Shown: piece by piece, positions 34,134 through 46,321 of the stretch | How positions within the stretch are numbered: position 1 is the stretch's first letter | Layout: every line of letters starts with the position of its first letter | From: Rhododendron vialii | Taxonomy: Eukaryota; Streptophyta; Magnoliopsida; Ericales; Ericaceae | Direction of reading: 5' to 3' | DNA: 64,000 nucleotides | NCBI RefSeq assembly: GCF_030253575.1 | Contig: NC_080564.1 | Span: 5,810,501-5,874,500 of the forward strand | Notes under the pieces: generated by a model | Seen by the model: the letters and a program-made list of their open reading frames with translations, nothing else | Databases searched by the model: none | Told to the model about the DNA's origin: nothing | Translations under genes and position numbers: made by a program

Positions 34134-34268
34134 GTTTTCGATATCTTTTTCATCTATAACTTATTGTCAAAAGTAAAATTGTTTCTCTTACACTAAAACC
34201 TTTTTCGCCTCCATTATGCTTTTGACCTCTTCTCTTTTTCTCATGCATTATACCATCTTTAAGTTATA

Positions 34269-34483
34269 CTCCCTCCATCCCAAATTGTTTGTCCGGTCCG
34301 CAAAATGAGGACTAAAAAATAATGCACTTATTTCAAGAAAAAATTCAAACTTTTTTCATAAATTAAAAGAACTCATCGATATCTAGTGAATTGTTGAAAA
34401 AAATTTGATTTTTTCTTACAAAAATTGTATTATTTTTACATCCTCGTTTTGTGGACCGGATAAACATTAGGGGACGGAGGGAG
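34269..34483. mobile_element. Stowaway-like MITE
   Basis: TA at both sides; ends CTCCCTCCATCCCAAATTG and AGGGGACGGAGGGAG. Confidence 0.85.
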
Positions 34484-34984
34484 TACTAGTAAAAACAACT
34501 TGACTAGAAAATATTATAAGAAGTAGTTCATAACTTTTAACTTAGTGGAAAGGCCCCCTTGTACTTTTCAAAATCCCTTTTTTTGTCCTCATGAGTTCTT
34601 GGTTCCAAATTTAAATGCTGAACGTATAACTTGAACGTACATCTTATGTATTGTAGACTTGTAAAATACCAATGACTTCTAATAATGACGTCAATTATTT
34701 TTAAACTTGGTGTCGCTGGAAAGATAATGTCGATATCATTGAGATGAGACTAATTTAGGAGTCCTCAACTACTAGCCCTTCTGCTCCCCAACAAAATAGG
34801 ACTCCCTTCATTGGTGTTTTCCTTCCCCACAAGTGATGATCTTTTTTCTTGCTTACAATAATCTCTTCTGTCTAGTGAGGATATTTTCCCTCTCGATCTC
34901 AGATTTCAGAGTTTCTTTGTGTTCTTTCTTCTTTTTCAACTCTCCCGGCTTCTCTTTCATCATCATGGTGCCGTAACTGCCGTT

Positions 34985-35280
34985 ATTGGGGGAGAAAAAA
35001 ACCTAACAAATACAAAGACAATAACACTTACAATAGGAAGATTCGAATTTTTAACCTCCTAATGAGATGCAAGAGTTTTGAACAACTGAGCTAGCCGATT
35101 AACCAAAGTTTTCATTGACCTTGTAATTAAAAATAACATGTTGGTTTCACGATGACTAAATCTCAAAGATTTCTATCGAGGTGCATTCCAACCCAGTAAG
35201 GTTTCCATCGAGGTCCGATCCCCTCCTCCATGATTTGTGTAGATCACATGGCTAAGCCCAATTGACCAGCTACTTTCATT
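34985..35280 (-). mobile_element. tRNA-derived SINE-like element
   Basis: The minus strand has CTAGCTCAGTTG (A-box-like) and TTAAAAATTCGAATC (B-box-like) spaced as in tRNA-derived SINE heads. Confidence 0.4.
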
Positions 35281-35299
35281 TGCGAATTTACTACTATTA

Positions 35300-37560
35300 T
35301 GGTAAGAAATCAAACTAAAAGACTTTTTAATTTTGCATTTGATGATTTTCTAGACAGTCCTGCATTCCCGCCAGGAAAGGCTCTCTGCCCCGGCCGCCCC
35401 GCCTCCTCTCAAAGCCTATGTTCGCAATCCCAAAACACTAGTTCCGAGTTTAATTTATTACCATTCTTTTTTTAAAAAAAAGAAGAAGGTAATTTCAAGT
35501 TAAAAAATCAAGTGTTTACACAAATAATTTTTTTACCAATATGTATCTTGTTTGATAGATCTCATTGAGATTTTTTATGCGGTGAAAAAAATTAAAAAAT
35601 TATTTTTTATTTTCATTATATTTGAGTTAAAAAATTGAAAAAAAAACTTTTTAAATAAGAAGGTAAACTGGAACACCCCCTATTAGTATCCCTAGTTGTA
35701 CCCACAAATTGTTAAAGGAAAATGATTTTAACACTTCCATTTTATTTATTGACACTCTTTTTTTTTTCTTTACTATAAATACTAAAGGCAAAAGTTAATG
35801 TAGGAAAAACCTCCCTAGGTGCTTACTAGTCCTAGTTCTCAATCTAGGGAAGAAAGCACGTGAAATTACCAACTTTATTTGTTTTTGTTGAGGAGTTAGT
35901 GAATTAATTAAGGTAAGAATATATTATTAATAGGTATGTCAGGGGCATTATGATCATATATGAAATACCTCTCAATACCTGAAATTGGACTATTTTTAAA
36001 ATAAAAAAAACTATGGAAGGACCGTAAGAACTAATCTGAGATACGCGCAAACACACACGTTGCATTACGTACCCGTAAGAGTGGACTGCAAAATAATTAT
36101 AGGTAGTCCCCTTGAACTACCAATAGTATAATCCACCTACTCAAGCATCCAAATCGATAACCAAAACAATTACTATGGGCCGACAACAATACCGTTCAAA
36201 CCCAATACTATTAACATCAGTTGGTCACCATTGTACACTTTTTACTGAGAGGTCGGTGATTAAAACTTGCCGAAATCAAGAAAGAATTATTAGTTTTCTT
36301 ATATAGAATTGTAAAAGAAAAAATGTTCTTATAACCAAGTGGACCATATGCATACAGCCGATGTAACCTAGCAGGTCAACGGGGCTGGTCGAAGCATACT
36401 CAAATCTTGCATTAATTAAGGTTGTTAGCGTACGTCATAAACCACGTACGACGGTCCATAAACTATTGCTAACATATCATCATCACCAAACAAACGAACC
36501 CGTCCATGGGTACCGACTGCCTTGCACCGTGCACATGCATCCCGCACAAATGATCCAAATCGTTGGTGGCCTCATGAAAAATCAGCTCAATTTGATAACC
36601 GAAAGTGATTAGCCTAATGTACCAATGTTTCATCCAGAATACGGGATTTTAGATTCTGATGAAAAAATTGATGTATTGGATCAAACACTTTTATTCATCG
36701 AAATGAGATGATTTTTCTGGGGACCACTTGAATCATCCAAAGTTTGTGAATAAAGCCATCCTAGGTTAGAAGCTGATATTGAAGTGTAAAAGAAAAGTAT
36801 TTTTTGATAATTAAGCAAGTGGGACAAGCTGGTGGAACCAAGAAAGACAAAGGGGTTAGTGATAGAATCTTCAAATCTTGAATTAATTTACGTTGTTACC
36901 GGCGTAAACCTACTAACGGTCCATAAAATATTGCTAACACGTCACCTAATGTCATGTGATGCCTTTTTTCATTAGCAGGCAGGCTCCATCCAGCCCAGAA
37001 AGTTCTAGCCACAGACTCAGTTTTTTTTCAATTTTTGGACGTTATCCTCAAATATGTTTTTTTTTTTTTTAAATCTGAACCATTGGACGTCGAGATGAAC
37101 TACATGCAACTGCATGAGGCTTCTAGATCCTAAAAAAAAACCTCTCATGACCACTTTTAATTTTGTAAATGTAACCACCACTTTTATTTCGAAGTGCGAA
37201 ACAAGAGAACCATTTTTTTTTTTTTTTGGTAAACTGGAAAAACAAGAGAACCATTTATTGCTATTTGCAATAAGTTCCACAGATTAGAAGGATCGGAGGA
37301 AAATGCAATATAACGAGAGAAAGCATCTCAACTATGTTGACACCCTAAACTCCCGACAATCATATATGCCGCCACCTCTGACCCAAAAGAAAAGAAACAA
37401 AAAAAAAAAAAAACAAAGGTCCATGTAAGATATCTTGAATAATACTAGTACCTTTTTCTCATATGGTGAAGCTGTCATTGACTCATTAACAATTGAAACA
37501 CACTAAAAATTATATATGGCAGCTTGCAAGTTAATCTCTTCTCCCACAGAACGTGAGATC
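35300..37560. other. Upstream of gene E, no gene seen
   Basis: AT-rich. Two similar blocks starting AATCTTG(C/A)ATTAATT (36408 and 36887), each followed by GTTGTTA, an ACGGTCCATAAA segment and TTGCTAACA, are diverged duplicates. Confidence 0.4.
37216..37240 (-). mobile_element. 25-bp retroposon stub with 16-bp duplication
   Basis: AACAAGAGAACCATTT at 37200-37215 recurs exactly at 37241-37256. Between them is a T run then GGTAAACTGGAAA, i.e. a poly(A) tail plus about 13 bp on the minus strand. Confidence 0.7.
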
Positions 37561-37573
37561 GACTTCCGATCCC

Positions 37574-37580
37574 TATATAA
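37574..37580 (+). promoter_or_regulatory. TATA box of gene E
   Basis: TATATAAATA, 128 bp before the ATG. Confidence 0.6.
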
Positions 37581-37707
37581 ATACACATTTTCATAGTGTG
37601 ATTAATTCATAGCATCACACAAATCTTGAACCCTTCTTTAGCTAGTTCTTTCCCTTCCATATTCCCCCGCCATTGTTAGCTTTCCGCTCTTTTCATCCTC
37701 ATCAACC

Positions 37708-38848
37708 ATGGCTGCTGCTATGAAAGCCATTCTCTTTCTATTGGCCTGCTCTGTTTTCGTCGCCATAACAGTACGAAACGATTAATTACGCTCGTTACTC
37801 TCTTGATGTTTCATATCGATCGTCATTTAATCTCGATGTTGGGTTTAATTTGTTTTCGTAGGTTTCATCAGTTGAAGAACAGGGATATTTGGCGAAGACC
37901 TGTGTGAAGAATCGCTATCATTATCCTGGTAAAACTAGCTACTCACTCAAATAGCATTATAGATAGTAATGATCGATCTTAAAGCAATCATTCATGCTAC
38001 GTAACCAACGAATATACATCCATAAAGTAAAAATGAGTGTGGTCAGAGGCGGCTTCACCTTGAGCCATGGGTACTCAAATGAAAACCCTAATTATTTTTC
38101 ACGTACATGGTAATTTAATTTATGTATTTTAACTTCAACTCGTTATTATTTGAACACCCTACTTGATCAATTTTGAACACTCAGGTGCAATAAATTTGAA
38201 CACCTTATAGTGTACTGTCCAACCCAAAGCCAAATATCATTGTTTTAAAAAAGAGAGATAAATTTCCGATTTATAGATGTGAGTAGAGATTGTCTCAACA
38301 CATTTTGTTATTTTTTTCCCGTAAACTTTGTTTATTTGTATAGAACTGTCATCTCTTATTTTTTGAATTATACGTACCATATTTTATGGCCAATCCCCAT
38401 ATACTTACTATTTTTTATGCGAGGGGAATGAAGTTTTATTTTGTATGTGTGTGCGCGCACGCGCAAAGGTCGTTCATTTAAATGGCACAAAGAATTTCGA
38501 GAAAGATATCAACAAACAAATTTCATTTTAACCAAACAAAAAGACTTTCCATCTAAATATTCCTTTTAATCAAATCGTCTCTTAGCTAGGAATGACTATA
38601 TATCTTATGCTAGTTTTTTTTCCCCTGAAAAATTCATGTTTGGTATATATATATATACACAAACAGGATGCTCAGAAAAGTGTACGGATTACTGTGATGG
38701 AAAAGGGCCGCATTATAAGATGAAAACGGATTGCCAGAGAATCTGCTCTAATTGTTGTACCGATACCAAATGTGTCCCGGGGCCAAAAGCCCCATGCTAC
38801 GGCTGGACCGAGACCTGCTACGAGGATAAAATCGCCAAGTGTCCTTAG
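37708..38848 (+). CDS. GASA/snakin-like secreted Cys-rich peptide (gene E)
   Basis: Exons 37708-37770, 37862-37928 and 38667-38848 give 103 residues. Signal peptide MAAAMKAILFLLACSVFVAI, then TVSSVEEQGY. Exon 3 is the GASA core: CSEKCTDYC, a 12-residue spacer, CQRICSNCC, TKCVPG, PCYGWTETCYED, final KCP. The core has 11 Cys. The eighth canonical Cys is replaced (CCTDTKC), but exon 2 adds one (KTCVKN), so the mature protein still has 12. Intron phases (0 then 1) match the array genes and the VSS start of exon 2 is shared, so this looks like a compact relative without the His-rich part. GASA peptides act in the wall or outside the cell in growth, redox or defence. AATAAA at 39129-39134. Confidence 0.88.
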
Positions 38849-39139
38849 AAGTTAATCTGCAAAAAAGTCTCAGAACATAACTTTCAACACACCTGCGGAC
38901 GACTGTTTCTAGAGCCAATCGATGTATGTGACTCCAGATTTGTTAAACGGTTCTGGACATAGTTGCATCTTGAGTTGTATTCAGAAGTCGTGTTTCTAGC
39001 ATTACTCAAAAGTTGTCTTCCCGAAATTTCATCGTCGTTGTGTTGAGGTGGGGTTTTTTTGTGTGTGCGCGTGGTTTTTTTTATTTTTTTTCATTCAGTG
39101 TGTGAAAGTTCAAATTTACTTGTCATGTAATAAAGCTTA

Positions 39140-42120
39140 AAACTCTTGCTCTGTGGGAAGAAAATAAAATGGTTTCTCCGGAAACCCTTTTATGTAGTAT
39201 GTAATTATCAGTTACATACATTTGAAATATATTTTTTCGTTTGTTCCATTATTTCTCATTTTCTATTTTTACTGGAAAATGTTATAGTACTATTGAAGTG
39301 TGCAGGCTGTGAAAACTTTATATTCAAATGTTATTAAGGGGCGTCTCCCTAACCAATAAGTAGCTGTTGTTGTCCAAAAATATTAAGTTATTTTCACTAA
39401 TCCATAAATTATAGATGGTCTATGGGCGTGTTAAATAGAAAAATAGACGAGAAAATAAAAAAGGAAGAAGCTGCGGATTAGTGTGAACAAGTGGATAAAT
39501 TGCGATAACATATAGTCCCAAGCAATGTGAGACTATATATTCTATTAATTAACACAGGCGTGCCAGGACCTTAATCGATCAAACAATCAAAACTTGAGAG
39601 AATGGGGCTTCTTCAACTCTTGTAAATCTAGCTAACTTCTAAACAAATTAAAGAGTCGTGTACAACGAAAGGGTGAAGTTGCTTACTGCTGGTGCAGCTG
39701 GTCCTTTCTTTGCCTCAAACGACTCGATCGAGGACTTTCGCAATTTATTAGGTACTGCGCAAGTAGAATTTAGAAACATCAATTGTAAACGACTCGAGCA
39801 CTTCACAATTAGGCTGTGTTTGAATCATTCTGTACGATGGATTTAAGTTATTCAACTACAAGTTGTCAAGATCGACCTGAAATTTAGAAATTTGTTATCT
39901 CTTAAGTTTTCTAGCTAGTTCGAAGCTTTTTAGTTGTTATCAAGTATTAATTCTTACGGAGTCAGTACGTACACATAGAACTTAATTTGCTCCGATTTTA
40001 AATAGGTCACTCGGTAATGAACGATGGAATTGACCCATCAAAAATTAGCCGATCGAGGTTTTGGCTCAGACACATGAGATATCAAACAGAACATTGGCAG
40101 AGCATCCATTTATGATTTATGACACGTGATATCACATGTAAAATACTTAACAGAAAGAAAGACCCTTGTTTTTGAACAATCTTAAATTTATTTATGTACG
40201 TTTTGACCGTCGCGGGTTTAATTAGAGTACTCTAGGCCGGTTGCAATTAATTAACTCCTAGTTTAGGAGGGAGCGTATCCGTCCATTTACTTCAGATTAG
40301 TTCGGTTCATTTGGTGCATTCGTGTCGTCCAAAAATATTTTAAACGGTCTAAATTTAAAAGGGTGTTTTTAAAATAAAAAAGTTTAAAAACACTCTCTTT
40401 AAATCTGGACCGTCCAAAACACTTTTGGATGGCCCGATGCACCCAAATGGATGAAACTAGTCCGAAGCAAATCGACAAGATCTGAGTCCAATTTAGGAGG
40501 GGTGTTATTTGGGAATGGGATCTGTTGTAGTGCACTCTTGTACTAATGGTCCGTTTGTCGAACGAAATAAAGTTTTTAGTGGATAAGAGGTGAATATGTT
40601 ATAAGAGGGATTATTTAAGGAGGGTGGATTACCTAAAACTTGATTTGGGTAACAATTGATATGGATGGATAAGATTGAATGGATAAGAATGGATAATGTG
40701 ATAAATTACTCGGTTGTCCTCATTTAATCATTTTATCAAAAATACAAAATGCTTTTTGAAGGGTAATTTGGTTTTTTTTTTTTTTTTTCCACCCAGACAA
40801 ACACCTTCCTTCCTTCTCCCCCTCCCTCCCTTACCCTCCCGACAAACAGTAAATGCAATAGGCCGGGTGAGATACTTTTGAAAATTTGGACTGTTGATTG
40901 TAGATATGCTATGAGCCTATGACCACCATATTTGTTTTTCCATCCATTCCTACTATTTGTAAATGCAATAATAGGTTTCAGTAAAAAGCTCGCAAAAGAC
41001 CACTTTGAATTGTTCGTACAAATTTGAGATAGATGGTTAATTCCTTTGCAAATCTAGAAAATAAACTAAAGACCCGTTTTTAGTCTCTTCATCAAGTGTA
41101 ATATTGATTTCCATGTACAAAAATAACTACATATAGGAGTATTTTTTTCGTTTAAACATATCATTTAGATACGCGTACACGCCTCTCCCACTAGCTTCTT
41201 CTATTGTACGTTTTCTCTTTCTTCAATTTTATATTCTCCCCTTTTAATTTCTTTGTTAATTATGGAGGATTATTGCATAGATTGAAAATCAATACACATT
41301 TTGGCCAACGAACACAATTAACATTTGTCATTTACGCCTTCCCTTGGAAAATGTAGTAGTATGAGATAATAGTAAAATGTGGTCATTTAAAATTATTCTA
41401 CCTATATATTTACGTCAACATGGCCTTGCTGTCGATCATTTTAATGACAGGTCAAGGCTTAAATAATGCCAAAAATAAAACTAAAAAGTGAATACATTTA
41501 ATAGATGAATTATTTCATAGGATTTATATATCTTCTATTTTTTATTTTTTTTTCTAAACTTCAGCACATCATTTTCACCAAAAGGACAGCTGAGTGGGCT
41601 GTGAGAGACATTTCAATCCATCCTTAAATACTGATAGTACCATAGGCAAATTGCAATTCTAGGCATTTGGGCTTAATTAATTTCAAGCCTATGCCAACCA
41701 CTACGCAACCTTTTTTGGGAAACAAATCTTAAAAATTACTAGATCCAGAAGCCTAGGGCCACAAACAACCCATATTCTCTGCATGTACCATGTTCAACAA
41801 TATAATTGGTGAACCAACAAAAAAAAGAAGGGCAATATAATTCAACAGTTTAAATGGAAAATTTCAATTCATCAACATGACTAGTGCCCTAAATCCCAAA
41901 CTTTTAGCCGAAAATTCAGTTTTAGGCCATATGTTTGTCTCATCAATTTGCCAAGTGAGAGGAAAAAGAAAAGAAAATTGAGATTTAATTCTTGTCCACA
42001 AAATGCCCTGGTAACAAACCAAAGCTTATTTTCTTGACAAATATCTATTCTTTAGGGTTGTAAAAAAAAAATCCTTTGAGATTTGGCATTGAATTTGAGT
42101 AACACCACCCCACCTAACAC
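39140..42120. other. Intergenic between E and F
   Basis: No gene seen. 40264-40505 is an imperfect fold-back (ACGGTCTAAATTTAAAAG against TTTAAATCTGGACCGTCC). 40548-40870 looks like another MITE (GGTCCGTTTGTCGAAC and CCAGACAAACACC, with a T17 run). Confidence 0.45.
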
Positions 42121-42123
42121 CAC

Positions 42124-42130
42124 TATAAAT
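42124..42130 (+). promoter_or_regulatory. TATA box of gene F
   Basis: CTATAAATACC, 65 bp before the ATG. Confidence 0.6.
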
Positions 42131-42188
42131 ACCACACTTTCATTCATAAGATCACCAAATTGTAGCTCTTGGTTTAATTTGCCCCACA

Positions 42189-43387
42189 ATGGGCCGGAAA
42201 CTTCTCATGCTTTTGCTAGCTTCGTTTCTTTTACTCACTACAAGGGTATGTCTCTCCCTCGCTCTTTACCCAATATGAAATTAATGAAAATCTTTCCTGA
42301 TTTTGTTTCTGTGAAGTGTTGAGTTAATTCCTCTTTGGAATAAAAAATACATGTATAAGAAAAGAAGCTATATATATACTGTCCTTTTCTTGATTGAAAT
42401 TAATGACAACTTAAATCAATGGCTAATAAAAATTGGCAAATTTCTACCACAATTTTCTAGTATCTAATGACCTACACTATGTGGTTTCCACTCCAAGATA
42501 TGTTTCCAACACATGCCCCAACTAACCAATGGGGGTTAGCTCAGTTGATCACGATTCCTGAATCTCACTAGCAGGTATAGAGTTTGAATCTCTTCACCTG
42601 CGTGTGAGTGTTATTCCCCTTGTATTTGCTGGGATTATTATTCCCTTCATTGAGCTATTAGTTGGGTATGTAATGCTGATACTTGTCCCCTACCCGCTTG
42701 TAATGTACTGTAAACAATATTGCAGGCCCCTGCTCTTAGCACGGTGGCAGAATCGACACCAGTTGAAGTTTGGGTCACGCCACCAGGCCCTCTTCTCCCC
42801 ACAGAGTTGCCTACAATTGCCACTCCAGGCGAGCCACCGGTACTCCCTGGTGCACTGGTCAAACAGCCAGTGTTTCTTCCCAATCCTCCGGCCCTGCTGC
42901 CAGCTGAGTCACCAGTACCAATAATAGGTACGTACGTAGGCGCATGTTCAATTCCCTATAATTTTTTAAGAGTAAGTTTGGAATAATTATTCTTAAAGAC
43001 CGTAAGTGTTGAACTCTTCAGGGGTTTCTTTATTGATATTCGGTCCTAATGTTTTACTTTTGAAAATTTCTCTCGTCAAAGACAAATCAGAAAAGCAAAA
43101 GTTCGAGGCAAATTAACTAACAAAACTTTTAAAATGGCAAAAAATAAAAAGAAAGTAACTGATGTTTTTGGTTATGTTCTTATAAATTTGGATTTGCAGA
43201 CTGCGAACCAAAATGCCGAGGGAGGTGCAAGTGGCATTTGAGGAGGAGACACTCATGCTTCTCGGCATGCATGGCGTGCTGTGACAAATGCAACTGTGTA
43301 CCCCCTGGAATTTATGGGAAGAGAAATATATGTGGCACGTGCTACACCGGTATGACCAACCGACGTGGCAGGCCCATCTGCCCTTGA
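42189..43387 (+). CDS. Proline-rich GASA protein (GASA14-like, gene F)
   Basis: Exons 42189-42245, 42726-42927 and 43200-43387 give 148 residues. Signal peptide MGRKLLMLLLASFLLLTTR. Exon 2 (67 residues) is rich in Pro, Val and Leu (VTPPGPLLPTELP, PGEPPVLPG, LPNPPALLPAESP), as in the wall-type proline-rich domain of GASA14. Exon 3 is a full GASA domain with all 12 Cys: CEPKCRGRC, a 9-residue spacer, CFSACMACCDKCNCVPPG, then YGKRN, CGTCY, RGRP and a final ICP. It is the least altered GASA domain here and a baseline for the array: a middle exon of variable repeats joined to a GASA exon in phase 1 is the same plan. Intron 1 contains a SINE. Confidence 0.9.
42531..42715 (+). mobile_element. tRNA-derived SINE in intron 1 of gene F
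   Basis: Begins GGGGGTTAGCTCAGTTGATC (A box) with AGAGTTTGAATCTC (B box) about 55 bp later, the RNA polymerase III promoter layout of plant SINEs. Exact ends uncertain. Confidence 0.6.
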
Positions 43388-43399
43388 TCATCAGAAAGT

Positions 43400-44180
43400 C
43401 TACCCCGCCGCTCTCGATCATCAACGGTCAAACAATCACCACTACTTTATATATATATATACCATATATATACACGTGTATAAGAACTTTTCTACATGAA
43501 GTACTGTGAAAAGTTGGCACATCGGCTGAATAAATAAACTGAAATAAAATTGCAGATGGGATAAAAATGCAAATTGTTTGGCCTTGATTATTATGACTTG
43601 GCGAAACTATTAATGGAAAAGCAAGTATATATTGGAGATGAGATTTTTATTTATGTGGTGTAGTACTTACTCATGCATCTCGACTCCGGGAGAGAGAATT
43701 GAGGAAATTGTAAGTTGAAACTGGTAGCGGGTAGAACCTATTTATTGGCTTGAAGTGAAGGACCGATCCTTTTGCATCAGGTTAGTCATCAGACAACGGA
43801 AAGATCATATAATTAGCTGGATTCGCATTATCGAAGAGCAGACTTATCTAATCCGTAAAAGACATGAGAAGGATTGAGTAGGGTGGCCCTCTCGGCTCTC
43901 CCCTATCTGGTTCTTAAAGCTTCTGCTTATTGATGCCTTTGGCATTTCAAGTATAATTTACCACTAGTACTGTTCATGATATACTCAAACTCTTATGTAC
44001 TTTCATATATATATATAATTGAGTTGTAAATAACTAAAATCTCAGTTAGATGACATAAGTAATATAATTGGCCCTGTGGCATCCCATGAATACGAAATGT
44101 TTAGTGAAGTGATTTTCTTTAATAATATATTTACTTAACAAGATTTGCAAAGTAATCCAAACCCTAGAATGAAATTACTT
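43400..44180. other. Downstream of gene F, nothing recognised
   Basis: Contains poly(A)-type AATAAA signals for F near 43530-43545 and AT-rich sequence. No gene seen. Confidence 0.45.
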
Positions 44181-44307
44181 GAAGTACTGCAAGGATTGCC
44201 AAATCAAGGTTTGTTTGAAGCACCGCTTCCCCGCTGACCACGGCTGCAAGCGGAATTCTTCCTCTGTGATCAACATCGGTTTTGATAGCAAGTTTTTAAT
44301 TGTTTTA

Positions 44308-44648
44308 AGCTCTGTTTGGAACTTGTGGAAAGAAAATGAAAGGAAAGAAAAGAGAGGAAAATGTGAAGAAAGTTAATTATTTTCTCTTGTGTAGTGGAAG
44401 AAAGAAAATGAAAAAAAACTGTGAGGAAAATTAATCTCTCTTGTTTGGCTTCATGAGAAAAATGGAAAGAAAATAAAAAAATTTAATTATCCTTTCCTTA
44501 TAACTATGTGGGGGATTTTCTCTTCCAGAACTTTCATTTCCTTCATATTTTCTTTTCCTTTTCTTTAAATAGGAACCAAATAACTCTTAAGGAATTTTTT
44601 TTTATTTTCTTTCTTTTCTCCCATTTCCCATAAGTTCCAAACAGAGCC
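44308..44648. mobile_element. Tourist-like (PIF/Harbinger) MITE
   Basis: 341 bp flanked by TTA; ends AGCTCTGTTTGGAACTT and AAGTTCCAAACAGAGCC. The flanking gene copy shows the empty site. Confidence 0.85.
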
Positions 44649-44772
44649 TTAACAAAGAAAAATGTTATTGGCGGTGGAAATGATTGCGCGAAGGTCGGTC
44701 GTAGCGGTGGGGGCGGCAACAATATCTCTGTCAAGGATTCCGTCTGTCAAAGCCAGTTAAACATCGTTATTA

Positions 44773-45204
44773 GAGCATCTCCAATAGCCTTCCTTTGTCT
44801 AGCCACTAAATAATTTCACCAAAATTCCTTTGATATAGGAAAAAAAAAACAAAAAAACAAAACCCAATCAGTTACCCAATCTGGAAACCCAGATGTCAGA
44901 AAACCCAAAAATTGAAAACCCACGGAGATCCGGTGCCGGAGTCAACGATTGGAGACGCCGCTGACGTAGAGGTGTTAATGATCGGAGAGCCGACGAGGTA
45001 AAGTTGCTCACGATCGGTGTTGTCTAGGCTGCAGCAAAGAGAGAGAGAGAAGCGAGTGAACCATACCTCGTTGGTTTAAGCGAGGTCCTGTAGCTCCCCA
45101 TCAAATTACCGAGTTCCAAGCTAGGTTTCTGGTTGAGGGTTTTTTAGGATTTGGCTCGCCTTTCGAGCGAGAATGGGAAAGAGAGGAGGCCGCTGGAGAT
45201 GCTC
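44773..45204. mobile_element. PIF/Harbinger-like MITE, GAGCATCTCC ends
   Basis: 432 bp flanked by TTA (44770-44772, 45205-45207); ends GAGCATCTCCAATAGCC and GGCCGCTGGAGATGCTC. Confidence 0.85.
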
Positions 45205-45291
45205 TTATGCTTATACTTATGGATAACCGTGGCTGCTGCTGTTGCTTTTTTTCATTTCACACACAATCGAATGTTAGACCAATTTAATTAG

Positions 45292-45577
45292 GGGAATACA
45301 CATTCTTTATTTGGGTGTGTATCATATGCACCCCCAAAATATTATGAATTATAGAGAAAATGTTACGAATCGTATTACTAAAAAGTTATGAGTCGTATAA
45401 AAGTTATTAGATATACCAAAATGTTATGAATCATAATGAAATATTACGAATTGTACTGTTTAAAGGTAACGAATTCTAGAACAAAAGTTACAAAATACAC
45501 TAAACTATAATGAATAAACCATAAAATAGGTGTATATAGTACACCCTTTTAAAAAAGGTGTATTGTAGACTTTCCCT
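45292..45577. mobile_element. MITE with 9-bp duplication
   Basis: 286 bp flanked by TTTAATTAG (45283-45291, 45578-45586), with ends GGGAA... and ...TTCCC. The intact paralogous locus lacks it. Confidence 0.65.
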
Positions 45578-45879
45578 TTTAATTAGATTCTGAATTGTCA
45601 AAAACTTGTGACCATTGCGATGAATTGTTGTTCTTTCAACACTCATAATCTTGATTGTTTTAAGGACGGAAAGACTGTCATAATGTATATGATAGAAATG
45701 CATGCATATTTTACAAAGCTGATACAAAGATCCTTTCTGTACCCTCCTTCAGACCGAGTGTTAGACAAGGATTTACAAACAAGAACCCATATAAGTACAA
45801 GCTAGCTAGAACCCAGTTCTTAGGTACAAGTTAAAACAAACCCATATCGGAATGCATACAAGTATAAAATTAGTGCGGG

Positions 45880-46143
45880 GTACGGTCGCGACCAATGGTA
45901 TTGATGCTGCCTATTTGTTCTCTTCCTAATCTATGAACTGATCATAAAATTTTCAGATTTTTTAATCAGAAAACAGACACTCGTGCATTGCTTCCCACAT
46001 TATTTCAAGTAATTTAACACACAGACGAGAAATTTTTCGGTGCCGGGTGGGTAGATCTCATGTGGTGCCTGTTCAACACATTCGGGCTATTCAATGCACT
46101 TTTGGATGATCCAGATTGAAACTCTTTTTCTCCTCTCACCCCA

Positions 46144-46189
<46 letters not shown>

Positions 46190-46285
46190 CTCTCTCCAAA
46201 TTCGAGCCGTCCAAAACTGCAATGGATAGCGTAGATATGCCGAGCGGGCACCACGTGCTACCCACCTAATACTGAAAAATTCTTC

Positions 46286-46321
<36 letters not shown>

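Larger units (their letters stand above)
44183..45880 (+). pseudogene. Truncated SAP12-like AN1 pseudogene split by MITEs
   Basis: Homologous to 47905-49005, which holds the intact gene's C-terminus and 3' flank. Coding pieces are 44188-44307 ([20 protein letters not shown]) and 44649-44763 ([13 protein letters not shown]). The 3' flank continues at 45208-45291 and 45587-45870, ending in the same GATACAAAGATCCTTTCTG block as 48880. Exon 1 and the first AN1 finger are missing. Three MITEs (44308-44648, 44773-45204, 45292-45577) interrupt it; removing them restores collinearity with the intact locus. Confidence 0.88.
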
